Below, piece after piece: positions 47,258-59,483 of a DNA stretch of 64,000 nucleotides. How positions within the stretch are numbered: the stretch's first letter is position 1; each line of letters starts with the position of its first letter. The notes beneath the pieces are model-generated. The model saw nothing but the letters and a program-made list of their open reading frames with translations, was not told where the DNA came from and ran no database searches. This stretch comes from Gordionus sp. m RMFG-2023 (lineage: Eukaryota; Nematomorpha; Gordioida; Chordodea; Parachordodidae), in the NCBI RefSeq assembly GCF_954871325.1, contig NC_088777.1:11323366-11387365 (forward strand), in the 5' to 3' direction. Position numbers and translations under genes: made by a program.

Positions 47258-47935
47258 ATGGAAAGAGTAAATCAGAATTGCAGCAAAAATAAATCTCCAT
47301 TAAACACAAATACCAGGCATTCGGACGATATTTCTGACGAAGAATTAGATAATAATTCATCAGATACCTCAACAGCTTCAGCTCCAAATAACTTGGCAAA
47401 TAAGGATAATGGTAAGAGCCCAAGAGCTGAGATAAAAGACGATGATTACGAGAAATTGGACCTCACGTCGGCAAATAATAGCAAGCATTACGAGGAAGAC
47501 GATGAAGAACTTATTACGAGAAAGAAAAAAGGCAAAGGGTTGATAATGAAGATGCCTGGGATGAAGAAAAATATGAAGGCTAGTAGGACAAAGAAAAGCG
47601 GGGAAAAAAAGAGGATCAAGAGATCCCGTGGTAAGAGCGAATCGAAAGTTAGCCAAAGGAGCTCCAAAAAAGTCACTGCTAAACGAGAAAAGAAAACAGT
47701 TAGGGGGAGGGGGAAAGGAGGCTCGTCTTCTAATTCAGGCCAAAAGAAAAGTAAGAGCGTGAAAAGGGGGAGATCGCAAAATCGGAGCAAATTAAGCTCA
47801 CAGAGGAAAAGAGGAACTAAAGGCACGAGCAGGCTTTCGCGAACCAGGAAGTTGAAGAAATCTGTAAAGTCTAAACCGGCTACCAGGGTAAATAACCAGC
47901 CAGGAACAAGTGGTTTGAATAAAAAATTGAAATAA
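47258..47935 (+). CDS. Intronless Lys/Arg/Ser-rich basic protein, chromatin-protein-like
   Basis: A single open frame of 225 residues, starting with ATG in a strong initiation context (CCACCATGG) and ending in TAA. Residues about 1-85 are polar and acidic (DDISDEELDN, EEDDEELI). From about residue 86 the protein is dominated by Lys, Arg, Ser and Gly in short runs such as KKGKGLIMKM, KREKKTVRGRGKGG and RKRGTKGTSRLSRTRKLKK, resembling linker-histone tails, protamine-like sperm proteins or other DNA/RNA-binding tails. No folded domain, winged helix or RS dipeptide array is evident. Codons are noticeably more GC-rich than the flanks, which argues for selection. AATAAA-type signals follow the stop (about 48078). 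It lies just beyond the 3' end of MRPS35 on the opposite strand. Function is unknown; nuclear localisation is inferred from the basic tracts only. Confidence 0.7.
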   Translation: MERVNQNCSKNKSPLNTNTRHSDDISDEELDNNSSDTSTASAPNNLANKDNGKSPRAEIKDDDYEKLDLTSANNSKHYEEDDEELITRKKKGKGLIMKMPGMKKNMKASRTKKSGEKKRIKRSRGKSESKVSQRSSKKVTAKREKKTVRGRGKGGSSSNSGQKKSKSVKRGRSQNRSKLSSQRKRGTKGTSRLSRTRKLKKSVKSKPATRVNNQPGTSGLNKKLK

Positions 47936-48387
47936 GTGATCTAGTTTATTATACTTGTAATACTATCATTTTGCTTATAATGTTTTGTCATAATATTAAT
48001 TAGTAATTATTATATAAGTAAATTAAATTTATTACATGTATAACACAGGCATTTTACACACGAAGAAATTATATTGTAATAAAAAATGTTATGTAAATCA
48101 CTTGAAGAATATAAATAATAATAAATTATTGGTGTAAATTTTATGAAAATTGGAAAGCAAGGTAATTTAATAATTGTTTAAAAGACGTTATAAATATTAG
48201 ATTTTTTGTTGTTTGAAAAATAAACAAATCTAATGTTGGAATTGTAATTTAATTTTTTTTAAATTTAAAATCTTGATAGTATACTACATGTTCCACAAGA
48301 TGTGTATAGAAGGTTTTCGACTATTAACAATGAGTTACATAATTAAAATATTTATATATGAGAGGAACAATCGTCGCAATTTTCATT
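47936..48387. other. Convergent 3' region of the basic-protein gene and MRPS35
   Basis: The plus-strand basic-protein gene and minus-strand MRPS35 end towards each other here, 452 bp apart. AATAAA-type signals on the plus strand lie at about 48078 and 48218. Confidence 0.5.
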
Positions 48388-51300
48388 TTATCCAAATTTA
48401 GAGATTCCCAATAACCGAATAACAGAATTTTTGTAAGCTTTGATATTTTGTTCTGTTTCTGTAGGGCTATCATGATAACGCGAGACGGTATTGCCGAATT
48501 CTCTGACCTCTGAGTTTGAGCAAATGTCTTCTTTAGTAATTTCTCGTTCGGATGGTAGGGAGTGGATAAAAGATGGATAGGAAGCATTCGGTGTTCTCAC
48601 ATCTGGGTGAGTAAGCTGAATGTTCGTAAAGTTGTAAAAATAGAAGTTATTTCTTAAGCATAATATTAAAAAAAGGAATTGAGCTTTTTAGAACAAAATA
48701 ATTAAGCTCGAGGAGCTATACCGTTAAATATAAAACGTCTAAGCTATATAAAATTGGATTGAAACTTCATTTGTAAAATGAAAGATAGGTTAACCTTTCT
48801 TTAACTATAATATTTATAATTATAGTTGAAAAGGAGGGTGGAGAGGGAGGGGGGCTAAAAAAGTAAAAGTTTAATTGTTAGGTAAATGATTAAATGGATG
48901 TATAAATCCATCCTAAATATCAACAAGCACAATTTAACAGTGGAAATTAAAAGTTCTTTAAAAAAATAACTTCTACAAATAAATATTGTGCTGTTTATGG
49001 AGTCGCATAGGTCGTTTAATGTATTATAAATTTTACAATCAAATAAATATATATAATTCATTTACGCTAAGCTTCTTTAAATCTTTGATAGTTCTTAAAG
49101 CGGAATCACTCGATGGCATTTTATGCCAAAAGTACATTTCTAAATCCTGGTCCGTTTTGCCGTTTTCTTCCCATGGTTCAACTTTCTATATTTTGTTTAT
49201 ATTATACCTTTTTTACAATTTCTAATAACAATTTCTTAAAGGGTCTAAATAACAGATAGAAATGTAAGATTATCTATTCTAATCTCTATTGAAATGTCAG
49301 ACAGATTTAAAATGTAAATATTCTAATAATTATTTTTGATCTTCTGGTAGCAATTTAGTTGCCAAATCTTGTACGAACATTGTTAGAAAATAATCATGAA
49401 GATCTCTGGAGGAGGGTTAACTATATCTTGATATAACATTCCATCTTTATGCAAACAAACTAAAAACTAGCAGCATTCCATCGCTATAAAAAAAATCTAA
49501 ATTTTTGAACAACCATAAACAAAAAAGTTACAATGAATGAATTTCAAATTTTTAAACCATAAAATCTCATAAATCTTTTCACTGGGGAACTGGACTAGAA
49601 CATAGTGTTTCGCTATACTTTATTAATAACATTTTTATATTAGAATACCCTTAAAATAATATAGCAAAATTCTGAAACTCATTTTTTTTAAAAAAATAAT
49701 CGATAAATTTAGATTTTTTGGTATTTGTCTTTATAGCTACTTTTTATAAGAAATCTATATTATAAAATCCAGTATAAATACAGCATTTATTTATTTATTT
49801 ATTTAGATATGTGTATCAAGATATAACCACTTAACTCGCATGTTTGTTTAGACCAACTATTTTTTTTTACATACAGATATGAACTTACAATTTAATATTA
49901 GATGGGGGTCTTTCTCAAATGCAATCAGGAGTTATTAAAAATAAAATTTTAGAAAGCTTCTTATCTCCGCTTAATTATCTTTATCAGGACTAAAATATGA
50001 GTTTGAGCTCTTAAATTATATATGTATTTATTTTTAATTTTTTAAGAAATTTTGATTATGGCTCTAGGATGGATAAATATCTTTTTATAATGTAAAGAGA
50101 GTTTATAACTTATAAATATAAACATCAACATTGATTAGCTCTCTTATTAAGTAATCTAAAACAGGGTTGGCATGTCGGTCAATTGACCAGAGGAGTATTT
50201 GACTGGTCAAATACGGTCAAATACTCTAAAATATTAATGGCGAATAAATATTTTGATATAATTAACTAGCATGCATTAAAAGCATGTTTATCAATCTTAT
50301 TATTTTTTTATTAAAATATAAATATGTAATTTTTCTAAATATAGTAATATTTTTAGTTATTTTTTTGCCTAATCATTGCCGTTTCTCGTCTTCTTTATTT
50401 TTTTCAATTCATTTTTCTTAAAAAAAATAAAAATACCCGATTTATTATAATCATAATATAATTTTTTCATTCTTATTTTTTAATAAATTTAAATTTTATT
50501 TAATATTTAGCCGAGTATAAATTATATTAATTCTCATTTGTTTTACTTACACTTGCTATATTTGGTTTTTAAAATTAATTTTCATTTTAATTGTTCTGGT
50601 CAGATTTACGGAATATTATTCAATTCTGGTAAAAAGTTTATTATATTATATTTATAATATTAAGAAATTATTGGAATAATTGGTCGATAATTATAAAATA
50701 GTTAAGATTGATTAACTTTACAATAATCAAAATCATTTTTTGTTAAATTTTAATATATTAGGGATTATGGTCAAACCAAAGCATCATGTTTGGAAACATT
50801 TTCAAGAAGTACGCGATGGTAAATCAGTTAAAGCGGTGTGCAAGTTTTGCAAGATGTCCTATATCACCCACGTTGATAGAATGGTCAAACATTTATTAAG
50901 CAGCTGTACTATGTGCCCTGTTATAATTAAGGAAAAATTTTATTCAAATTCCAAAATATCAACCTCTACAAAAAATATCACAAATGTAATTTGTAATACT
51001 TCTAAGTCTAACTCTAATGAAGAATTGGGTGAAATTAGTGAGAATGATTATCAAATGAACAATATTTTGTCTTGTGACTCAGGAGAATTTGATTCCCTTA
51101 TTTCTAATCAATCTACAAGCAAGGCGATTAAATATAAATCTCAATCTTGTATAACCGGTTTCATAGATAGAATTAATCCCAAAGAAAAAAATGAGCTGGA
51201 TCAATTGTTTGCAAAGGCTGTATATGCGAGCAATTTACCTTTCCACATCACTGAAAATCCCTAAATCCAAGAATTTTTTAAAAAAATACGTCCTATTTAC

Positions 51301-54300
51301 ACATTACCCAGGAGAAGGCAGCTGGCTGGATATCTTCTAGACAAAGCGTCAGGTGATATGGAGGTGAGAGTTGCAGATATAATAGATAAAGCTCCTTACT
51401 TATCAATTGTATCAGATGGCTGGAGCAACATTAGAAACGAGAGTATTATTAATTTTATGGTGATGACGCCTGTTCCAGTGTTCTACAAATTTCTAAATAC
51501 TGAGGAAAATCGCCATACGGCAGATTATATTGCCCAGGAATTTAAAAATGTAATTCATGAATTGAATCCGGTAAAAGTATATTCTTTAGTTACTGATAAT
51601 GCAGCTAACATGAAAGCAGCCTGGAGAATTCTAAAATCTGAATCTATTTATAATCATATACAATGTTATGGTTGTGCAGCGCATACATTGCAGTTATTCT
51701 TTCACGATTTTGAACGATTGGACGCCTTCAGTGACCATATTTCAATAATTAAAAAAATTGTTAAATTTTTCAAGAATAAACACATACCAGCTGCAGTATT
51801 TTCCCGTAATAAGAATCTTCATGGCATACCATCTACATTAAGTACAATTAGCCAAACAAGATGGGCATCGTCAATAAAATGTATGGAGCAAATTCAAATA
51901 TGCAAGAAAGCTCTAAAAGCATCAGTTGTTGAAGAAGCTGTTTGTGATAATTGTCCCATAGAAATTACCAATAATATATTAAACGAAGAATTTTGGACGA
52001 AAAATTTAAAATTTTTAGCTATACTCCAACCTTTAGCTACCTCATTGTTGAAAGTGCAAGGGGATAAATGTACTTTGGCCCAAGTAAAAAACGAGATGCT
52101 TAATTTGGAAAAACACATAATACAATCATGCCATGATTCTATATTTTCTCCATCTCAAGAAAAAAAAATTAAGGTTATGTTTGAAAAGAGAAAAACTGAT
52201 ATAAATACATGTGCTCACAATGCTGCTTATTTATTGGACCCCCAATATCAAGGGGAGCATCTTACTAATACTGAATTTGATGAAGCATGTAATATAATAC
52301 AAGAATTGGGTATTTTACAAGGTGGTGATAATCAAAATATTTTGAGTAATATAGTAAATTTCAGAAGCAAAAGCGGTATATTTAATAGCCATAATATGTG
52401 GAAAGTTGTAACTTCCATAAGAAACAATCAAATTTCGGCCTCAAGTTGGTGGAATGCATTTTGCCCACCTTGCCCATTAAGAGAAGTCGCTAATATTTTA
52501 CTAACATTTCCTAGTTCGACTTCTTCTTCTGAAAGAAATTGGTCGGTTTGGGGCAATATTCACACGAAAAACAGAAATAGATTAAAGGCTTCTACAGCAG
52601 GAAAATTAGTAAGAGTGTATCTTAATTTAAGATTGATTAAAAATATTAAAGAAAATAATGATATTGAATATGAATCGGAACAAGACTCTGCCACGGAGGG
52701 TGAAACATTGACTATAGAATGAATTAAAAAATATTATGATATTTATTATTATACATAGATTTATTATAATATTATATAAATGCAAAATAAAGTTAATATT
52801 GGTGTAAAAAACATTTATTTGAATTTGACCATATTTGACCGGTCAAATATCGGTCAATTGACCGAATTGTATTTGACCGGTCAAATGCACAACCCTGATT
52901 TAAAATATCATTAAAAAAAGCTATTATTAATGCAAATTTTACATTAATTATTTTTATGGATACACATTACTCTCTCCTTGTCTAACTTTAAAAAAATGAT
53001 AAGATAAATGTTTATACTTTGAAAATCGAAATTATAACTATTTTTAAAATTCATATTTTACACCTGACAAGAAAAATAATCAAAACAGGATCTAGAGAGC
53101 TTTGAAATTCATTTTCATATGGTATGATGAGGCTTGAGTTGACCTCCTTATCTAATATTTGAAAATAATGGGTCAAATAATTACTGTAGTGATTCAAAAG
53201 AAGAAATTGTCGTCAATCTATATGGCAACTTTACATTGATTCACTTATATCACCACTTCGATCAGGTTTAAGGCAATTATTAAGTTTTATAAAAGTAAAG
53301 ATTTACTCAATTAATCTGATATGAAATATATGATTGAAATTAAAAAATAATATGTTTTTTAAAAAAAGGACAACAAACCATTGTAAACTATATCTAGCTA
53401 TTAATACTCTCAAATCTATCCTAATTATTTGTTATATAGCATGCGTCAAATAAAAACAGTTGCACTGATGGTCGATTAATCTAGAGATTGTGTTATCTAA
53501 CCATTATCAATTTACTTAGAGAGAGATCATAAAACAACACAAATTTATAACGGAAGTTGTGAATGTTTGGAAATGACTCCCTAAATACTTAATTTTTATT
53601 TAGTATTTCATTTAACAATTTTGAGGTAAATTATACATTCTTTAAAAAAAATCATAATCAGTTCGATTAACCAAAATTTAAAAGTTTTTGTTAACTAGTT
53701 GTAAAAAAATAAAAATCATGTAAATATAATCACTTATAAAGCTCACACAGACCCTAATATGGGTTAAGCCAAATCTTTAATAATTTGATGCAGAATTATC
53801 GAAAATAATTGCGTGAGCTATATAGTATAATGTGAATTTATTGAAAAATTAATGTTACCGTAGCCAAATATCAATAACAAGAAAGTATATAAAATTTTTC
53901 TCCCAACGAGGATGTATAATACTGCATACCTTACTAAATCCCGTTAGAGTCAAATAGATTAATACCAGAAAATATATTTTAAAAAATCGCACTTGATTAT
54001 TATCCACCGTATTTAGATACTCGATCTCATAAGTAAGCATTAATAACCACAAGATGTGCAGAAATCCAAACTATAAAAGAGTATTGGTTTGGTTCAGGTT
54101 CTGATTAAAATAACGCTTTAGGGTTCAGATTCGGTCCATAAAAACCCATTCATACTTTTTCGCACACCAACCTTTTAAGAATTAAGTATGAAAAAGCACA
54201 TTTTTCAAAAATTTAATCTTTAAGACTATACTAGAGTTACTAATGTGCATTTTATTATCAAATATACTGAAAATCTAATTTATAACAAATATACAGTATT

Positions 54301-57300
54301 TAACAAGTATAATATATAATTATATTCAAAAAAATACTATTGATACCGTATAATTACAATATCATCTTATAAAACTATATCAATAAAAGAAATTTTTTTG
54401 TGATTGATAACACTTCCATAGGCTAACTTAGGTAGCTGAACTGTTAAACAATTAATTAAAAAAATATGTTACATGATGTTATTGATAAATTTTAATTAAT
54501 TATAATCTTTAAAACTATTCAAATAAAAAGATTCAAAAATCGGTTTACAGACCCTTTTAAATGTTCGATTCAGGTTTGTTTGATTACAAATTTTTGACGG
54601 TTCAAGTTCGACAAGTTCAGTAAATAATAATGGTTAATATCAGTTTGATTTTGACTTTATATGGGGTGTGACCGGCAACGCTGGCATCCCCTCCCTTTAG
54701 AAAGTCTATTGATCTATTTTTACAAAAATAGTAGAAATGGCGGTATGACTCCAATAATCAAGTAATTAAAAATAATATTTAATAAATGAAGAAAAATATA
54801 ATTTATACCTTGGATTCGTGGTACAAAGCCGTGAGTAGGTAATAGGCGTATTCCAAATTTTGCTTTCTTGTAGGACATCTGTCCGTAATTAAGTTAAAAA
54901 CTCCTTTTTCAGAATCATACATGTTTTTAACTAGTCTCAAGAGTTTGTCGGTACCATGATAATTTAGGCGGAGAGATTCTACACTCACCTAAACGACAAT
55001 AAAAAATTAGAGTAGTAAAAATAGCAGCCCAAAAATTTTAATATATTAGAAAAAATAGAATAAGAACCAATTCTTATTTGGCAAAGTAAAATTATAGCAG
55101 TATTGGAAAATATATTAAAAGTTTTTTTTGGTTTCTATTGGATAAACTTCGAAATTCGTCGCTTTTTAGGCTAGAATGTTAAGATTTAGCTAAAGTCTGC
55201 GGTTAAAACTTCTAAATGAAATTAATTTAATCGACTTATACCATGAGATTTAGACCAAAAAAATCTTCTTATATCTTGGATATACCATTCTGGAATCGGC
55301 ATGAGGAAAATAATTTTTTAGCAAGGATACTCTAAACAAAAAATATTGGATAAACATCGCGCCTATGGCCATCCATTTTTGATAGGCTCAAGTTAGATAA
55401 TCACAAACAAAAATCACAATATTCAGCAAATGTAGATATATTTCTTAGTCTATAATATGTGTCCTATTTGACTTGTTACTAAAAATCCGGCTGTTTAACC
55501 GGCTATTTAGTATCGACTAAACGGTCTAAAAAGCAAAATAATTTTTTTTTTAAAAACCAAATTAAAAATACAAAAAATAACAATGCCTCCAAATACTTAA
55601 AACAGACCTAGTGTCCTAGTTTAAATAGCTGAGAGGCTAAACAGTATTAAGTATCAAAAATAAGACGAATCTGGACACCCATAGTCCAAAATTTATAATT
55701 TTTTAAAAAATATTATTTTTCATAAAATAGGCTTAGAAATAGTTTACAACCAAAAAGGAAAAACACCAGTTATATGAATTTAATGTAGATATTTGGGAAT
55801 AATTATCAATTAGAGAATAGGGTAAATTTATTTTATTGTTAAAATTTAAGATTTTTTTATGAAAAATAAAAACACTCATGATAAAAAAAAGAAGTGTTTT
55901 TGACATTAAATTTAAAAATAAGGTATTTATACTAATAAAAAAAAAAATTTTCTAACAAAAATTTAAATTTCTTATATTTGTTAGTTACAAGATATTTTAA
56001 ATTATTTGGAAGCATATTTACACCGAAGTACATCAAAAACATGAATTGATTTTGATCAATTTCAATAAGATGCATCTAAGGTAAAAAAAATTTGTTTCAA
56101 TCATGAAGACTGAATGACGAACTGTTGCTCATGTACCCAATTTTAAAAAAATATATTATTTTGCACTACCTGTTAGGTGTAATATTTATTCATTGCCTAA
56201 TGATGCAAAATCCCAATAGGCTAACAAAGAAAGCATGGAAGAATGACAAATGTTCAAAAAAGGCTTTAAACCTTCAGTAAATTATAACAAAGAAGATTTG
56301 TAGCTAATAAATAAATACCCATTTTCACTTCTCAAAGAAAAATAGTTTTAATATTTTATTTCCCAATATTTGTATAAAAAATAAATTTAATTTAATTATT
56401 TCTTTAGATTTTTTTTACCTATTTTTAGTATGAAAATTCAAAGACAATATCATGTAAAATCAAAAAATTAAATTATTTCTAAAAAAAAATATATAGTGCT
56501 ATAATATTATAAAAATATATTAAATTTTATAATTCTAGGGAATAAAACATTAAAAAGATTATACATCAAGTAGTATAATCTTAAAAAAAACAGGAAATAT
56601 ATAATAAAATATTGGAGAATATGTTTGTGACGGTGTTATAAAAGGTATTGAGGTTAAGAAGGATCATCTTGTAGAATGAGACTGCCTATGAAGCAAATAT
56701 AATTAGCCTTGTGTATTGCAATGGCGAGCCTTTGCCTTAAGAAGAACCCCTCGCAGGGTTCACCGGTTAGTTGACGGATGTGGGAGCCGAGTACCTTGAA
56801 AAAGGATAAGGCATATTTCCCAATAGTAGTAAGGGTAGTGGAAATGATGGGGATGAAAATATATTCTTGAGAGATTTCAGAACATTTCGCTATTTTGAGT
56901 GACTCCTTTTCTCAAGTATAATAACTGTTTGATTTGATGGAGCGAGTGGATCAATGCAAGAGTAGTCCCAGACCAGGAATTGACCGCGCTTCCAAGGAAT
57001 TTGTGATATTCCGTCAGGCCGTTTCCTATCAGATCTGAAAAGACCAGAAGGTTCAAGAGTGGAGGGGATTTGAGCGGATCTAAGAGCTCTAAGGATGATA
57101 GAATTGCATAGATTATGTCTTACAATTCGACCTTTACATAAGCGACAATGAAGACTATGTCTACCATTGCCCAAAACTGCAGAACCGCAACCTGAACATA
57201 TGTGGGGTTGGGTAATAAGACAATTTAATCGTATACCAATCGCGTTTTTAGAAAATTAGTCTTGATTTTTAGTATGAAAATTTAAGGACAATATCATGTA

Positions 57301-59483
57301 AAATCATGCCGTAAAGAATGTGTATGTATAGAAAGGATAAATTTTACAAAAGTCAATATACAAATTAGCTAAATGTCAAATAAGATATATTAAAATTTGC
57401 AAATTTTATATAAAATTAACTGATAGTAGAGTTGTTAACGCTCCTTTTTAAAGGTAGCTAGCTCCCGCTCCTACCTTCTCAAAAGGAGCTAGCTCCCGCT
57501 CCCGCTACTACATTTTTAAAAGAAGCTAGCTCCCGCTCCAAGTAATGGAGTGCCACTCCATAACCGCTCCTTTGATTTTTATTTTTTTAGAAGGTATACG
57601 AAATAAAATCTTATTTTTTTTTTATCAAAAAGCTTTATTTATATTAAATTATCTATCAAAATATTTATAACCTTTTTTTAGCTTTTAAAATTAATAAATT
57701 TTAAATTAGAATCTATCAAACATCCACTCTCCCCTAAGACCTGTTTTGCAATACTAAATAGGCACTCCACAAGAGCACTATAGGGAAGCAGGGTATTGTA
57801 TTTTATAAATATATTTTTTAATTCAGGGAATTTATCAAAAATAGTAATTTTGGGATCATTATTTAAAAAATATTTGTCCAATATATTATCTTCCTGATGA
57901 TCAATTTCATGGAATCCAAAAAAATCTTCCAAATTAATTTGTATTTAAAAGAAAGATTTTTTACTTTTAGATGCTTTTTTAGATTAAAGCTGCTCACTTT
58001 TGAAAATTAAATAGTTTTATTTAAACACTAAAGACATTTTGCCCGTAATTTGTTTGATCATTTGGATCAACATCTTTTAGAAGTTTAAAATATTTTTTGT
58101 ATGATGGAAATTCGATTTCTTCATCTATGACATCTAAATCCATAATATCTAAAACTATTTTTTATTATATATCTATAAAACAAATATTAATATGACTTAC
58201 AAGATTTTCCAAAAAATTTTCAATATAAAAAGGAAAACTTGATGTTTAATATAAATGATTAGATAAAAAACCAATATAAAACTCAGCTAAACATTTAATA
58301 ATGCATATTATTTAATAAATATTATTAATATTTAAAAAAGAATTTAATTTATACATTAAATTTAAAGGAGCGGTGCTCCTCCACTCCAGTCCTAAAAGGA
58401 GCTAGCTCCCGCTCCCCAATTTAAAAAAGGAGGGGCGCTCCAGGGTTTTTGAAAAAATGTAGCACTCTGACTGATAGATATAAAATAATGGATTCTTGAT
58501 TTTGATGAAAATGTTATTATGCCAATTTATAAGAAATATTTATATAATATAAATTTAACTTTCATAGATATCTTCCTAGCCCTTGGATCTTTTAGGGAAG
58601 GTGCTGAGAAACAATAGTCACTAGTAGTTATCTCAATGGGAAAATGTTCTGACATTATCTTATCCAATTTATTGGCCTCAGTTTGATATATTTTTTCAAA
58701 TTCGGCCTTAGTTAAATTTTTATGGCTATCTAAATGTTTGTTAGTTTGATCAGATTTGACACATTCTTGGATATTATTTTTTGCAAAAGGATTTTCAATA
58801 CCAGGAGGCATAAGCTTTGATGTTTCAACAAAAGATAAATTATAGACTCCACTCTTCTTGTCATCACCAGTATTATAAAATGGGATTAATCCTTTAAATT
58901 TGTATTGCGATGATAAGGCTTTAGGCCATGGTGTGCAGAACTCTTCAAAATTATGAATATAAAACGTCTACATTTATTATACATAAAATCTATTAAACTT
59001 TTAATAGCTTCACACTGTTGTTTAATAGCTTGTGGAGTCAAGTGCAGGAAGTTTGGTATTTTCATCAATTCAAGATTTCCTAAACTTGAGGGAATGACTC
59101 TTTTAGAAGAAACATTGCCTTGTCTAAGAGGTAGAGGAACAACAGATGCTTTAAAACTTGATGCTGTTGGCCAAACACTAGGCCAATCTTGATCTATAGG
59201 CATACGAGTATGTCGTGGAGGCATCATAGAAAATTTCTAAATAACAATGAAAATAAAAATATGAATTAAATTACTTTTTGAATACTGCGCCTTTTTTTCC
59301 TTTCCTCAGTTGATTTAGTATATCGTTTGAATTCATTTTCGCCTAAAATATTATTTTGATATTATTAGATTTATAATTATTACTTATATCATCTGGTTTT
59401 ATATCATACCCACTTATAACCTTTAGACTTATACAAGATAAATGAAAATTTTTACAAAGTTTTAAATCGTAAATTTTCAGCAT
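48388..59483 (-). CDS. MRPS35: Mitochondrial small ribosomal subunit protein mS35 (MRPS35)
   Basis: mS35 is a nuclear-encoded subunit of the mitochondrial small ribosomal subunit. Seven minus-strand exons with matching phases give 421 residues: 59435-59483 (ATG, tentative), 59275-59342, 58999-59236, 58560-58942, 54809-54988, 49066-49185 and 48388-48615 (stop TAA). Signature pieces are [99 protein letters not shown] and, at the end, [13 protein letters not shown]. Between FCTPWP and HFPIEI are 92 residues, far more than the dozen or so I recall in vertebrate proteins. The N-terminus is short and basic, as expected for mitochondrial import. The first three introns are 92, 38 and 56 nt. The next two are 3.6 and 5.6 kb and hold transposons (57427-58469; 50162-52897) and a LINE-like fragment. 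The identity is secure. Confidence 0.92.
50162..52897 (+). mobile_element. hAT transposon with GACCGGTC palindromes, nearly intact
   Basis: 2.7 kb, with ends CAGGGTTGGCATG and (inverse right) CAGGGTTGTGCATTTGACC, and flanking octamers ATCTAAAA / ATTTAAAA (7 of 8 identical; 50154-50161 and 52898-52905). Subterminal palindromes are GGTCAATTGACC at both ends and TTTGACCGGTCAAA at the right (TTTGACTGGTCAAA at the left). It encodes a full-length hAT transposase with one in-frame stop. It sits in the fifth intron (54808-49186) of MRPS35, in antisense orientation to that gene. Confidence 0.93.
50767..52722 (+). pseudogene. hAT transposase with BED zinc finger, one premature stop
   Basis: From an ATG at 50767 the frame has a BED finger ([24 protein letters not shown]), a catalytic core with [18 protein letters not shown] (first acidic residue in SDGW) and [14 protein letters not shown] (TDNA), [11 protein letters not shown], the TRWAS motif and a C-terminal dimerisation domain ([20 protein letters not shown] then [17 protein letters not shown]). 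A TAA at 51262-51264 splits the frame; both sides are otherwise continuous, in the same phase, without frameshift. So this is a very recent copy, disabled by a single visible change or by a sequencing error. Confidence 0.9.
53000..54808. other. Intronic AT-rich DNA of MRPS35
   Basis: Between the hAT insertion and exon 54809-54988. A GGTTCA-type repeat (about 54080-54640) with ATTGGTTTGGTTCAGGTT near its left may be another decayed small hAT element; ends are not resolved. One open stretch with apparent splice sites at 53940-54073 was considered and rejected. Confidence 0.35.
56690..57240 (-). pseudogene. C-terminal fragment of a LINE-like reverse-transcriptase protein
   Basis: Minus-strand sequence reads [54 protein letters not shown] and [17 protein letters not shown]. 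In another frame it continues [20 protein letters not shown] and [16 protein letters not shown]. The zinc-knuckle-like C/H block followed by a KRPDG and a WD motif (nuclease-like) is a known tail downstream of reverse transcriptase in many invertebrate retroelements. I recall it from non-LTR elements but cannot verify the clade. One frameshift separates the two parts, and the reverse-transcriptase domain itself is not present. It lies in an MRPS35 intron. Confidence 0.6.
57427..58469 (-). mobile_element. hAT transposon with GGAGCTAGCTCC motifs, deletion derivative
   Basis: The left end TAGAGTTGTTAACGCTCC and the inverse right end (CAGAGTGCTACATTTT) are bounded by perfect octamers ACTGATAG (57419-57426 and 58470-58477). 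Several GGAGCTAGCTCCCGCTCC copies lie within 130 bp of each end. Only the C-terminal part of a transposase remains. It sits in the MRPS35 intron just downstream of exon 58560-58942. Confidence 0.92.
57678..57932 (-). pseudogene. hAT transposase C-terminal fragment
   Basis: 84 residues ending in the hAT dimerisation region: [35 protein letters not shown] and LKFINFK, the typical YNT-LPSSA-VERLFS-GK pattern. The upstream catalytic part is deleted, so this is a non-autonomous copy. Confidence 0.75.

Noticed and set aside
53940-54073. A minus-strand open segment (FGFLHILW...) with good acceptor and donor between two MRPS35 exons
   Set aside because: Including it would put a hydrophobic stretch between LLTALYHES and the following EPWEENGK, which are adjacent in mS35 homologues. 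Phase-0 joining without it fits the family, so it is probably chance or a rare cryptic exon.
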